A DNA stretch of 24,215 nt, from contig DAOTUD010000015.1 of NCBI GenBank assembly GCA_034437275.1, positions 1 through 24,215 on the forward strand, written 5' to 3'. Of this stretch, positions 7,069-14,888 are shown in pieces (the first letter of the stretch is position 1; the number at the start of each line of letters is the position of its first letter). The stretch comes from TC-15 sp034437275 (GTDB lineage: Bacteria > Chloroflexota > Anaerolineae > Aggregatilineales > Aggregatilineaceae). Under the pieces are notes generated by a model. That model had not been told where the DNA came from and did not search any database. It saw nothing but the letters and a program-made list of their open reading frames with translations. The translations under genes were made by a program, and so were the position numbers.

Positions 7069-8859
7069 CTACTTTGTTGAATTTTTACTGACCAGGAACG
7101 ACCCGATCATCAAATGGTCGATGCCGCTATTACTGAAGGTCCACCACGCATTGGCCGGGGACCCGACAATCGGTTCGCCGCGCAGGTTGAAGGACGTGTT
7201 GAGCACAATCGGCACGCCCGTCGCCTCCCCAAAGCGGCGCACAATCTCATAATAACGCGGGTTGGTGTCGTGATCAATGGTCTGCAGCCGCCCGGTGCCG
7301 CCTTCGTGCGTGGTGGCCTGGGCGACATCGCGCTTGTCTTCCTTCACCGGGCTGACCATCAGCATGAAGCGCGGGGGCATGCTCTCCGCCACACCGGGGA
7401 AGTCGTAGAACTCCCCTGCACGCTCGCGCAGCACCACCGGTGCAAAGGGCCGGAACGGTTCGCGGAACTTGATCTTGGTGTTGACGATGTCCTTCATCTC
7501 GGCCCGGCGCGGGTCGGCCAGGATGCTGCGGTTGCCCAACGCGCGCGGCCCCCATTCGTAGCGCCCCTGGAACAGGCTGACAACTTTCTGATCGACGAGT
7601 TCGTCGACCACGCGGTCGAGCAGCTTGTCGTCGTCCGCGAAGTGCTCGTAGGGGATACCCGCCCCGTCCAGGAACGCGCGGACCTCGCCGTCGCTGTAGT
7701 CCTGGCCGTAGTAGGTGTGGCTCATCACCAGCTTACGCGGTTGGCCCAGCACCATGTGATACGCCCACAGCGCCGCGCCCAGCGCCCCGCCATCGTCGCC
7801 GGCTGCCGGCTGGATGTAGATTTCGTCGAAGGGTGTCTGCTGCAAAATCTTGAAGTTGGCCACGCTGTTGAGCGCCACACCCCCAGCCATAACCAGCTTG
7901 CTGGCCCTGGTGCGCTTGTGCAGCGCGGTGGCCATGTTGAGCAGGGCCTTTTCGGTCACGGCCTGGATGCTGGCGGCGATGTCGGCATAATACTGGTTTT
8001 GCTCCACCTGGGCTTTTTCGTGAGCGCGGCTCGGGTCGCTCTTGGCGGTGAAGAACTCGCTGCTGTGCACGCGCGGATCACCAAACAGCTTGACGAACTT
8101 GTCGTTGTAGCTCTGCGTGGCCGAATAGTGATAGGCCATGTAATCCATGTTCAGGTTGAAGCTGCCGTTATCGTGCAGCGTGATCAGCTTCTCGACCTTG
8201 TCCATGTATTTCGGCTCGCCGTAAGGCGACATGCCCATCACCTTGTACTCGCCGTTGTTCACGCGGAAGCCCAGGAACGCGGTAAACGCGGAATACAGCA
8301 GGCCGAGCGAGTGCGGAAAGCGCTGTTCCCAGAACAGGTCGATGGCGTTTTGCCCTTCACCGTTCCAACTGGCTTTGGCGTGGCCCATGGTGGTCGTCGT
8401 CCACTCGCCGACGCCATCGATCGTCATCACCGCTGCTTCTTCGTAGGGCGACGCAAAGAAAGCGCTGGCGGCGTGCGACATGTGGTGATCGCAAAAGAGA
8501 ATCTGGTGGGGCTGCACGCCAAGCTCCCGCTGCAGCAGGCTCTTGATCCAGAATTTCTCGCTGACGTAGGCGGTGACGGCTTCGCGCCAGAAATCCCACG
8601 AGCGCGGGAAGGTGCTCAGCGCCGTTTGCAGGATGCGCCCCACCTTGACCATCGGCTTCTCGTAGAAAACCACATAGTCGAGGTCTGGGCCGCTGATGCC
8701 GCCGCGCTGCAGGCAGAAATCAATCGCCTGGGCGGGGAAGCCGTTGTCGTGTTTCTTGCGGCTCAGCCGTTCTTCCATCGAGGCGGCGACTAACTCGCCG
8801 TCACGCAGTAGGACCGCTGCCGAATCGTGGTAAAAGCAAGAAACGCCCAGAATATCCAT
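7069..8859 (-). CDS. Carbamoyltransferase (NodU/CmcH/TobZ family)
   Basis: A 596-residue protein of normal family length. The enzymes move the carbamoyl group of carbamoyl phosphate via a carbamoyl-adenylate onto a hydroxyl group of a sugar, antibiotic or other acceptor. The N-terminal Kae1-like domain shows FYHDSAA (His 11, Asp 12), EERLSRKKHD, the metal-site histidines in CDHHMSHAASAFFAS (about 123-136) and TIDGVGEW. The C-terminal YrdC-like domain has the carbamoyl-phosphate signature GRYEWGPRALGNRSIL and the ending LNTSFNLRGEPIV. All motifs look intact. The start codon lies five bases behind the previous small gene, with GGAGG inside that gene's last codons. Flanking membrane genes suggest work at the membrane on a lipid, glycan or exported product; the acceptor is unknown. 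Confidence 0.95.
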   Translation of the reverse strand: MDILGVSCFYHDSAAVLLRDGELVAASMEERLSRKKHDNGFPAQAIDFCLQRGGISGPDLDYVVFYEKPMVKVGRILQTALSTFPRSWDFWREAVTAYVSEKFWIKSLLQRELGVQPHQILFCDHHMSHAASAFFASPYEEAAVMTIDGVGEWTTTTMGHAKASWNGEGQNAIDLFWEQRFPHSLGLLYSAFTAFLGFRVNNGEYKVMGMSPYGEPKYMDKVEKLITLHDNGSFNLNMDYMAYHYSATQSYNDKFVKLFGDPRVHSSEFFTAKSDPSRAHEKAQVEQNQYYADIAASIQAVTEKALLNMATALHKRTRASKLVMAGGVALNSVANFKILQQTPFDEIYIQPAAGDDGGALGAALWAYHMVLGQPRKLVMSHTYYGQDYSDGEVRAFLDGAGIPYEHFADDDKLLDRVVDELVDQKVVSLFQGRYEWGPRALGNRSILADPRRAEMKDIVNTKIKFREPFRPFAPVVLRERAGEFYDFPGVAESMPPRFMLMVSPVKEDKRDVAQATTHEGGTGRLQTIDHDTNPRYYEIVRRFGEATGVPIVLNTSFNLRGEPIVGSPANAWWTFSNSGIDHLMIGSFLVSKNSTK

Positions 8860-8864
8860 CGGTG

Positions 8865-9095
8865 TTAAAATTGCCTCCGCGCGTCATCGATCTGGCTGCC
8901 CACCGGTTCACGTTGGAGCCACTGCTGTGGCGCGCTGCGGATGTGCAGCGGGTCGCCAAGCAAGCGGACCCCCACCGCAAACGGCACGAAGATCGTGAAG
9001 TAGAACAACACCGCGATCAAGCGGCCCACGAAGTCGTTGAAGGCCTCGCCGATGATCTGCCAGCGATGCCAGGCAATTTTCGCTAGTCCGAGCAT
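8865..9095 (-). CDS. Small single-span protein leading the carbamoyltransferase cassette
   Basis: A 76-residue protein with one membrane segment at about 25-46 (LIAVLFYFTIFVPFAVGV). The N-terminal helix WHRWQIIGEAFNDFVGR is amphipathic, and the soluble tail ends DDARRQF after a WLQRE stretch. From memory, similar small proteins with a PFA-GVRL segment and an arginine-rich end sit before carbamoyltransferases in other bacteria, usually annotated as hypothetical. The ATG at 9095 has GAGG ten bases upstream. It is the first gene after the strong promoter at 9155-9182 and the palindrome at 9122-9139. Its function is unknown; the constant link with the enzyme suggests a membrane adaptor. Confidence 0.8.
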   Translation of the reverse strand: MLGLAKIAWHRWQIIGEAFNDFVGRLIAVLFYFTIFVPFAVGVRLLGDPLHIRSAPQQWLQREPVGSQIDDARRQF

Positions 9096-9121
9096 AACAG
9101 GGATACCTCGCTAAAGAAACT

Positions 9122-9139
9122 GGCGTCCGATCGGACACC
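9122..9139. promoter_or_regulatory. Operator-like palindrome in the leader of the carbamoyltransferase cassette
   Basis: The core GTCCGATCGGAC (9125-9136) is a perfect 12-base palindrome. After one mismatched pair it continues with GG/CC, giving 18 bases of dyad symmetry. It lies about 10-25 bases downstream of the predicted transcription start and before the first ribosome site, a common place for a repressor operator. Confidence 0.5.
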
Positions 9140-9154
9140 ATCATGCTGCCCAAG

Positions 9155-9182
9155 ATTATACTGGGGGAATGACGCCTGTCAA
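9155..9182 (-). promoter_or_regulatory. Consensus sigma-70 promoter of the carbamoyltransferase cassette
   Basis: Minus strand: TTGACA (9177-9182), 16 bases, TATAAT (9155-9160). Both hexamers match the housekeeping consensus exactly. The start codon of the first gene at 9095 lies 59 bases after the -10 box. Confidence 0.75.
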
Positions 9183-9229
9183 TAGAAACGCGCTGGTTTT
9201 TAGGGTATACTGGGCGGCCCTATTCGCAG

Positions 9230-9235
9230 TATAAT
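9230..9235 (+). promoter_or_regulatory. Possible -10 box of the cdd-recO operon
   Basis: TATAAT lies 25 bases before the cdd start codon. No convincing -35 hexamer is seen at the right distance (ATACTG at 17 bases), so the call rests on the -10 box and position alone. Confidence 0.3.
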
Positions 9236-9260
9236 ACTGGTTGAAGGATACTGAATCTTA

Positions 9261-9707
9261 ATGAACACTAAGACCCTTATCACCAGCGAGCAGCGCGCCA
9301 GCCTGATCGAAGCCGCCGCTGCTGCGCGGCAGCAAGCTTACGTGCCCTACTCCAACTATCCGGTTGGGGCCGCGGTGCTCACCGCATCCGGCACCATCTA
9401 CACCGGCTGCAACATCGAGATCGCGTCGTTCGGCGCGACCGTATGCGGCGAGCGCACGGCAGCGTTCAAGGCCGTGAGCGAGGGCGAACGCGACCTCGTG
9501 GCGGTGGCGGTCGTCACCAGCAACGGCGCGGCCCCCTGCGGCATCTGCCGCCAGGTGCTCTACGAGTTCGGCCCTGGCATGGAGGTGATCATGGTCGATA
9601 CGGCGGGCAGCGTCACCTGGGAAGGCCCGCTGACCGACCTGCTGCCGCACGGTTTTGGCCCCCAGAAGCTCGCCGAGGGCCAGCAATCCGCGGCGGGAGA
9701 CGCCTAG
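9261..9707 (+). CDS. cdd: Cytidine deaminase
   Basis: A 148-residue protein of the short, tetrameric cytidine deaminase type that hydrolyses cytidine and deoxycytidine to uridine and deoxyuridine in pyrimidine salvage. The active site is complete: CNIEIASFG with the substrate-binding Asn 51 and Glu 53, VCGERTA with zinc ligand Cys 62 and catalytic Glu 64, and PCGICRQ with zinc ligands Cys 93 and Cys 96. The usual CAER reads CGER here, a mild change. GAAGGA lies about 13 bases upstream of the ATG. recO follows after seven bases, so both are probably on one transcript. Confidence 0.95.
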   Translation: MNTKTLITSEQRASLIEAAAAARQQAYVPYSNYPVGAAVLTASGTIYTGCNIEIASFGATVCGERTAAFKAVSEGERDLVAVAVVTSNGAAPCGICRQVLYEFGPGMEVIMVDTAGSVTWEGPLTDLLPHGFGPQKLAEGQQSAAGDA

Positions 9708-9714
9708 CCGCGCC

Positions 9715-10485
9715 ATGCCCAAACCCGAGCGCACCTTTCGCACCGAGGCCGTGATCCTGCGGCGGCAAGATTTTGGGGAAGCCGACCGGCTGCTGGTGCT
9801 GCTCACCCCGGGGCACGGCAAGCTGCGCGCCATCGCTAAAGGCGTGCGCAAACCCGCCGCGCGGAAAACCGGGCATGTGGAGTTGTTCGCGCGGGTGGAT
9901 ATGCTGATCGCACGCGGGCGCGGTGACCTGCACATCGTCTCCCAGGCGGAAACCACAGAGCCGTTCCTGCCGCTGCGCGAGGACCTGGAGCGTTCGACAT
10001 ACGCCAACCATTTTGGCGAGCTGTTGGACCGCTTCACGGCGGAGCAGGACTCCAGCCGGACCGAGTTCGACCTGCTGGTCGATGCGTTGGGCTGGCTGTG
10101 TACAGCGGACGATCCGCGCCTCGTGGCCCGCTACTACGAGCTGCACCTGCTGGGGCTGGCCGGGTTTGCCCCCTCGCTGCACGAATGTGTGATTGGCCAC
10201 GAAACGCTGGAGCCGCAGGACCAGTTCTTCAGCGTGGCGGATGGCGGCGTGATCTGCCCGGAGCACCATGCCGGGCTGGACCGGGGCACGCCGCTGAGCC
10301 TCAACGCGCTCAAGACGCTGCGCTACCTCCAGACCCGGCCCTGGGAAGCGGCCCGCGTGCTCACGCTGGACGCGCGGCTGCATCTGGAACTCGAACGCCT
10401 GATGCTGGCCTACATCACCTATCTGTTGGAACAACGCCTGCAAAGCGCCGAATTTCTGAAACGCCTCCGGCGCGAAAAACTATAG
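9715..10485 (+). CDS. recO: DNA repair protein RecO
   Basis: A 256-residue protein with the RecO layout. The N-terminal OB fold (about 6-85) shows RTEAVILRRQDFGEADRLL and KLRAIAKGVRKP, which match the family closely. A helical domain follows, with the late region CVIGHETL...GGVICPEHH where many RecO proteins hold a zinc finger; here two of the usual four cysteines are His or other residues. RecO binds single-stranded DNA and SSB and helps load RecA in the RecFOR gap-repair path. The frame is open 20 codons further upstream, but the ATG at 9715 places the conserved OB fold right after the start and avoids most of the overlap with cdd. Confidence 0.93.
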   Translation: MPKPERTFRTEAVILRRQDFGEADRLLVLLTPGHGKLRAIAKGVRKPAARKTGHVELFARVDMLIARGRGDLHIVSQAETTEPFLPLREDLERSTYANHFGELLDRFTAEQDSSRTEFDLLVDALGWLCTADDPRLVARYYELHLLGLAGFAPSLHECVIGHETLEPQDQFFSVADGGVICPEHHAGLDRGTPLSLNALKTLRYLQTRPWEAARVLTLDARLHLELERLMLAYITYLLEQRLQSAEFLKRLRREKL

Positions 10486-10504
10486 AGACAGGAGAAAATT
10501 AACA

Positions 10505-11809
10505 ATGCAACGAGGACTGTTTGTGCTGTTGGTGGCCGTGCTGCTGCTGGCGATCATCGCCCCGGCCCAGGCCCAGCGCCCCGATGCGCCCCGCTATGCC
10601 CAGCGCGGCCCCTACCCGGTCGGCACGCGCGAGTTTGTGGTCGCGGACGACGACCGGCCCCTGGACATGACCGTGTGGTATCCGGCGCTCAACCCGGACG
10701 AGGTCGAGGAGCAAACCGAATACCAGGTGCTGGTCTTTGCCCTGGAAGGCCGGGCGATCCGGGATGCCGCGCCCGACGTGGCGAACGGCCCCTATCCGGT
10801 CGTCATGTTCTCGCATGGCAGCAGCGGCCTGCGCTACCAGAGCCGCTTCTTCACCGAGCATCTGGCCTCGTGGGGCTTCGTTGTGGTGGCCGCCGATCAT
10901 CCCGGCAATACCACCCTCGACGCCATCCAGGACCCAGACGGCTTCGCCAGCAAACTGCTGGATAACTTCGCCTATCGCCCACTGGACGTACTGCGCCAGA
11001 TCGACTACCTGGCGACGTTGGCAGCCGGTGGTGGAGTGTTCGATGGGGTGGCGGACATGGACCAGATCGCGGTCAGCGGGCATTCGTTCGGCGGCTACAC
11101 CGCGCTGGGCGTGGCCGGGGCGCGGCTGGACTTCAGCGCACTGCGGGAATGGTGCGCCGGCCCTCCGGCGTTGAACACCGTCCCCGAAGCGCTCACGCTG
11201 CCCACGCTGACCCCGGCCCAGCGCACGCTGCTGCGTGCCGGTGGCTGCTTCGGGCTGCATTCGCCCGGCCAGCGCGGCGATACGGACCTCGCCACGCGCA
11301 TCGAGCAGGCGGAACAGCAGATCGCGGCGCTGCGCGGGCTGGACGAGGCCCCGGCGGGGTTGTGGCCGGCCACCACCGATCCGCGCGTCAAGGCGCTGAT
11401 CCTGATGGCCCCCTGGAACGGGCCGATCTACGGCGCGGCGGGCATGGCCGAGGTCACCGTCCCGACGATGATCCTGGTCGGCGCGGCGGACCGGGCGACG
11501 TTCCCGCGCCGGGATGCGCTGACGATTTACCGGGACATCGCCAGCCAGGACAAGTCGCTGGTGGTCTTCGACAACGCCGGCCATTATGTGTTTGTCGACG
11601 AGTGCCCGGACCTGATCTTGCAGTTTGGGCTGTACGATAGCTGCTCGGACGACGTGTGGGACATGGACCGGATTCACGACCTCACCAACCACATGACCAC
11701 CGCGTTCCTGCTGTCCCGCTTCTATGGTGACGCGGACGCAGCGGCGGCGCTGGCCGGGGATGTCATCGATTTTCGCGGCGTGCAGTACCTCGCGGCGGCA
11801 GGCAACTGA
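10505..11809 (+). CDS. Exported alpha/beta hydrolase, PAF-acetylhydrolase/chlorophyllase-like
   Basis: A 434-residue protein with a signal peptide (residues 1-23, cut after AQA). The mature part is an alpha/beta hydrolase: the oxyanion region FSHGSSG at 102-108, the nucleophile elbow SGHSFGGY with Ser 194, an acid in LVGAADRATF at about 331, and the catalytic His in DNAGHYVF at about 361. The DMTVWYPA start and the SHGSSGLR stretch resemble platelet-activating-factor acetylhydrolase-like and dienelactone-hydrolase-like esterases. It should act on an ester or lipid outside the cell membrane; the substrate is not predictable. AGGAG lies ten bases before the ATG, and the gene begins 19 bases after recO. 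Its stop codon overlaps the next start by one base (TGATG). Confidence 0.87.
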   Translation: MQRGLFVLLVAVLLLAIIAPAQAQRPDAPRYAQRGPYPVGTREFVVADDDRPLDMTVWYPALNPDEVEEQTEYQVLVFALEGRAIRDAAPDVANGPYPVVMFSHGSSGLRYQSRFFTEHLASWGFVVVAADHPGNTTLDAIQDPDGFASKLLDNFAYRPLDVLRQIDYLATLAAGGGVFDGVADMDQIAVSGHSFGGYTALGVAGARLDFSALREWCAGPPALNTVPEALTLPTLTPAQRTLLRAGGCFGLHSPGQRGDTDLATRIEQAEQQIAALRGLDEAPAGLWPATTDPRVKALILMAPWNGPIYGAAGMAEVTVPTMILVGAADRATFPRRDALTIYRDIASQDKSLVVFDNAGHYVFVDECPDLILQFGLYDSCSDDVWDMDRIHDLTNHMTTAFLLSRFYGDADAAAALAGDVIDFRGVQYLAAAGN

Positions 11810-12114
11810 TGCCCACCATCGACACCGACCGGCTGCGGCTGCGCCCGTTTGTGTTGGGCGATGTGGACGCCTATCACCAGGCCATCACTGCCGATCCTGA
11901 CGTGATGCGCTACCTGCCCGGCGGCGTGCCGCGCCCCCGCGAGCGTGCCGCCGATATGCTGCGCCGCTTCATGGGCCACTGGGCGCAGCACGGCATGGGC
12001 CTGTGGGCAGTCGAACACGAGGGCGCGCTGATTGGCCACTGCGGCCTGCAAATGGTGCCGGATACCACGCAGGTCGAGGTGGCCTACGCGCTGGCCCGGG
12101 GCATTTCCGCCTGA
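11809..12114 (+). CDS. GNAT acetyltransferase, C-terminally truncated
   Basis: Only 101 residues of a RimJ/RimL-type GNAT, which is usually about 170-180. The front half is good: TDRLRLRPF, a DVDAYHQAITADPDVMRYL helix region, and WAVEHEGALIGHCGLQ. The frame ends just after the beta-4 strand (EVAYALARG), before the acetyl-CoA pyrophosphate loop (Q/R-x-x-G-x-G/A) and the last third of the fold. Neither other frame downstream continues the domain, and a strong hairpin follows 18 bases later, so a deletion is more likely than a simple frameshift. It starts by a one-base overlap with the hydrolase gene. It is probably a non-functional remnant; a shortened protein with a new role is possible but less likely. 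Confidence 0.7.
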   Translation: MPTIDTDRLRLRPFVLGDVDAYHQAITADPDVMRYLPGGVPRPRERAADMLRRFMGHWAQHGMGLWAVEHEGALIGHCGLQMVPDTTQVEVAYALARGISA

Positions 12115-12132
12115 CGCCGGATTAACACGCAA

Positions 12133-12164
12133 AAAGGCGCGAGCCAGTGTCGACTCGCGCCTTT
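12133..12164. terminator. Bidirectional Rho-independent terminator
   Basis: A perfect 11-base-pair stem (AAAGGCGCGAG, 12133-12143, with 12154-12164) and a ten-base loop lie between convergent genes. On the minus strand the stem is followed by a run of five T, so it is a full intrinsic terminator for the ycf45/R3H gene. On the plus strand it also ends the cdd-recO operon. Confidence 0.8.
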
Positions 12165-12200
12165 GTATTGATTGTTCGTTGTACTTACCGTGTGACCCGC

Positions 12201-13826
12201 TCAGGGGCGCACCGGTTCATCGCGGAAGATACGCACGCGCCGGTTTGGCTCGTTGCCGTAACTGTGCGAAACCAGATGCGCCGACCGGGCCATCTCGTGT
12301 TGTTTGCGCCGGATATACGCGGCCTGGGGCGATAGATCAACCGAACGTGTGCCGCTGCGTACCTGCCGGATCGCCTCCTCGGCTTCACGCATAGCGCCCC
12401 CAAAAGGGTCGTCGGCATTCTCCCCGTACAGCCCGAAGATATCCACCAGGAAATCCTCGATCTGGGTGGCAGTATTGGCCCGCAGCACAAAGATCGACAC
12501 GCCCGCCCGTTCCGCGTCCACGATCAGGCGTGGGCGGCGGCGGTAGTAGTTCTTGAGCGTGACGAGCGCCTGGGCCGCTTCGAGATCGTCCACGATCTCG
12601 ACCGGCACCTTAAGCTGCTTGGCGACCTGCATCAGCCGGTTACGCGCCACCCCATAGGGGAGGACATGCAGCGTTTGCAGCCAACTGCCCCTTTCCCGCT
12701 GTGGCTCGAACGCCTCCGCGCGGTCATATTCTGGGGGCGAGGGCCGCGACTTTTTCTGCTGGCGGCCTGTGTAGCGCTGCTGCCCGGCACGCTTGGAGCC
12801 GTTGCGCTGGCCGAAGGCGTGTTCCGGACGTGCACTCTCGACGGTGATCTCGCCGTTTTCGGTGCGGGTGCGGATTTCCACCGGCAGCGGACGCCCGCGC
12901 AGATGCGCATCGACGGCAGCCGCCACGTCATCCAGCACCACCAACCGGTGCCGCGTCTGGATTTCGATCAAGACGTTGAATGTGGGTGGTGCGCGCCGTT
13001 CCAGGACGGTTTTCTGCGTACCGCGCCGCCGGGCTTCTTCGTCAGAGAGCGTGACCGATTCGATCCCGCCCACCAGGTCCGACAGTGTCGGGTTGAGCAG
13101 CAAGTTGTCCAGCGTGTTCCCGTGCGCGGTGCCGATTAACTGCACGCCGCGTTCGGCGATGGTACGCGCCGCCAGGGCTTCCAGCTCGCGCCCGATCTCG
13201 TCGATCACAATCGTCTCTGGATTGTGATTTTCGACGGCTTCGATCATGACCTCGTGCTGGAGCAGCGGGGACGACACCTGCATCCGCCGCGCCCGGCCTA
13301 CCGCCGGATGCGGCACATCGCCATCGCCGCCGATCTCGTTCGAGGTATCCACGACCACCACGCGGCGCGATTCGGCCAGCACACGCGCGGCCTCGCGCAG
13401 CAGCGTAGTTTTGCCCACGCCGGGCGGCCCCAGCAGCAGGACGTTGTTGCCTTCTTCGATGATGTCCTGGATGATGTCGATCGTGCCATACACGGCCCGC
13501 CCGACACGGCAGGTCAGGCCCACCACATCGCTGCGCCGGTTGCGGATCGCGCTGATGCGGTGCAGGGTACGTTCGATCCCTGCCCGGTTATCATCGTCGA
13601 ACGCGCCGACGCGCTGCGTCACGTAGTCGATGGTGTCGGCGTTGACTTCGCCTTCGTCGAGCACAATTTCGATATCGGTGTAGCGTGCGGTTGGCACGCG
13701 GCCCAGGTCCAGAATGACCTCCAGCAAATCATCGGGGTTGCGATCCAATGATTCGAGAGCTTTCACCAGGTAATCCGGCAAGACAAGTTTGAGTTGGTCT
13801 AAATCATCCGTTATTCGATGTTCCAT
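12201..13826 (-). CDS. AAA+ ATPase with C-terminal R3H domain (Ycf45/SpoIIIAA-like)
   Basis: A 541-residue protein. The central P-loop ATPase has LLGPPGVGKT (Walker A, 133-140), TIVIDEIGRE (Walker B, 205-213) and IGTAHG as sensor region; it belongs to the SpoIIIAA/Ycf45 line found in cyanobacteria, plastids and Chloroflexota. A basic, low-complexity linker (about 345-375) leads to a domain with RMQVAKQLKVPVEIVDD, and the C-terminus is an R3H single-strand nucleic-acid-binding domain (AAYIRRKQHEMARSAHLVS, then EPNRRVRIF). The cellular role of this family is not established; nucleic-acid remodelling is the natural guess. The ATG at 13826 has only a weak ribosome site and lies 23 bases inside the upstream gene, so translation is probably coupled. 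Confidence 0.88.
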   Translation of the reverse strand: MEHRITDDLDQLKLVLPDYLVKALESLDRNPDDLLEVILDLGRVPTARYTDIEIVLDEGEVNADTIDYVTQRVGAFDDDNRAGIERTLHRISAIRNRRSDVVGLTCRVGRAVYGTIDIIQDIIEEGNNVLLLGPPGVGKTTLLREAARVLAESRRVVVVDTSNEIGGDGDVPHPAVGRARRMQVSSPLLQHEVMIEAVENHNPETIVIDEIGRELEALAARTIAERGVQLIGTAHGNTLDNLLLNPTLSDLVGGIESVTLSDEEARRRGTQKTVLERRAPPTFNVLIEIQTRHRLVVLDDVAAAVDAHLRGRPLPVEIRTRTENGEITVESARPEHAFGQRNGSKRAGQQRYTGRQQKKSRPSPPEYDRAEAFEPQRERGSWLQTLHVLPYGVARNRLMQVAKQLKVPVEIVDDLEAAQALVTLKNYYRRRPRLIVDAERAGVSIFVLRANTATQIEDFLVDIFGLYGENADDPFGGAMREAEEAIRQVRSGTRSVDLSPQAAYIRRKQHEMARSAHLVSHSYGNEPNRRVRIFRDEPVRP

Positions 13827-14835
13827 ACGGTTTCTTATTTCTGCCGTTGTGTCTAAAACGACCTGATATACGTTTTGTCAGTTTGTTATACGTCAGTGGC
13901 CCGTCGGCGACTGGTGGATGCAGACGGCTGGTTTCCAGGTCCGGCAGTGGCGCTAACTCCATCCGCTGCACTCGGACGACCGTGTATTTAACCATCAAAG
14001 CCTGATGTGTCCACGCTTCAAACTCCATTTGCTCTAACGCGCCACGCAGCCAGTCCTGGTAGGCTCGCACATATACATAAGTCGGCAGGTAGTCCGTCTC
14101 CGGAATGTGCGCCAGCCCCACGTACAAAATCGGGGCGGCCTGGTCGTACACCTCGGGATGAAAGTAGGGTTTGATGAGGATGCCCTGCTTGCCCTTCATC
14201 ACCGCCAGATACCCGGCGATCTGCCCGTCGCGCTCGTACACCAGGCCCGCGCTGTCCGGCAGCAGCTCCGCCTGTTGGAGCAACTGCGGCACGGTGCTGG
14301 CATACAGCGTGTTGATGCCGATTGTATCAGCATCCACTTTGGGCCGCAGAATGCCTGGCTCCACGCCCTGCAGCGGGTCGTGAATCAGGCCCGGCGCGTG
14401 CCGCACAATGATCTGCCGGGCATACACCGCAAACCCGGCCTGCCGAAACGCCACAAAGACCGGATGGTCTTCAGCGACTTCGGCACTTAACAGATGTACG
14501 CCCCGCCGGCCTGCCTCATACGCCATCGCTTCTAACAGCCGCGTCCATGCGGGAATATCGCCGTTTTGCGGCTCCGGTGCCAAAAACACCAGCCGGGCGA
14601 CCGTTTCGTCAGCATGATGGCGAAACTGGCCAACATATCCCCCCGCCTCGCCCCGCATGACCATCGTCGGCGCGCCCAGATCGGCCAATGGCACCGTCGA
14701 CAGCAGCGCATCCTCCAGCCCGACACTGCCCTGCGTTAACGCTGCGGACATATCGAGCGATAGACCTTGCATCAGCATCCGGCGTACCAATGCTAAATCG
14801 AGCGGCGTGACCGAACGCGGCTCAGACTTGCTCAT
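13804..14835 (-). CDS. GNAT-like acetyltransferase of unknown target
   Basis: A 343-residue protein. Residues of about 50-165 look like a GNAT fold (MVMRGEAGGYVGQF, RLVFLAPEP, AYEAGRRGVHLLSAEVAED, FVAFRQAGFAVYARQII). A second GNAT-like half seems to follow (SAGLVYERDGQIAGYLAVMKGKQGILIKPYFHPEV), so it may be a double-GNAT protein. I cannot point to a clear acetyl-CoA loop in either half, so activity is uncertain. GAGG lies seven bases before the ATG at 14835. The 3' end overlaps the R3H ATPase gene by 23 bases, which ties the two functionally. The C-terminal tail is basic (KLTKRISGRFRHNGRNKK), perhaps for nucleic-acid or ribosome contact. Confidence 0.72.
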   Translation of the reverse strand: MSKSEPRSVTPLDLALVRRMLMQGLSLDMSAALTQGSVGLEDALLSTVPLADLGAPTMVMRGEAGGYVGQFRHHADETVARLVFLAPEPQNGDIPAWTRLLEAMAYEAGRRGVHLLSAEVAEDHPVFVAFRQAGFAVYARQIIVRHAPGLIHDPLQGVEPGILRPKVDADTIGINTLYASTVPQLLQQAELLPDSAGLVYERDGQIAGYLAVMKGKQGILIKPYFHPEVYDQAAPILYVGLAHIPETDYLPTYVYVRAYQDWLRGALEQMEFEAWTHQALMVKYTVVRVQRMELAPLPDLETSRLHPPVADGPLTYNKLTKRISGRFRHNGRNKKPYGTSNNG

Positions 14836-14888
14836 TACCTAGCCTCGTGGGGATAAAGGACGGAAAGCGTTGTTTCATCTCATGTTCT

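Noticed and set aside
7114..8793. A 559-codon open frame on the plus strand opposite the carbamoyltransferase gene
   Set aside because: It is the antisense shadow of a gene with all family motifs; its product is rich in His, Arg and Val with no recognisable domain, as expected for the complement of a high-GC gene.
10499..11692. A 397-codon minus-strand frame opposite the alpha/beta hydrolase gene
   Set aside because: Antisense shadow; the plus-strand gene has a signal peptide and a catalytic triad.
11809..12400. Frameshift as the cause of the short GNAT
   Set aside because: Neither of the other two frames after 12100 contains the missing acetyl-CoA loop region, and the terminator follows at once, so a deletion fits better.
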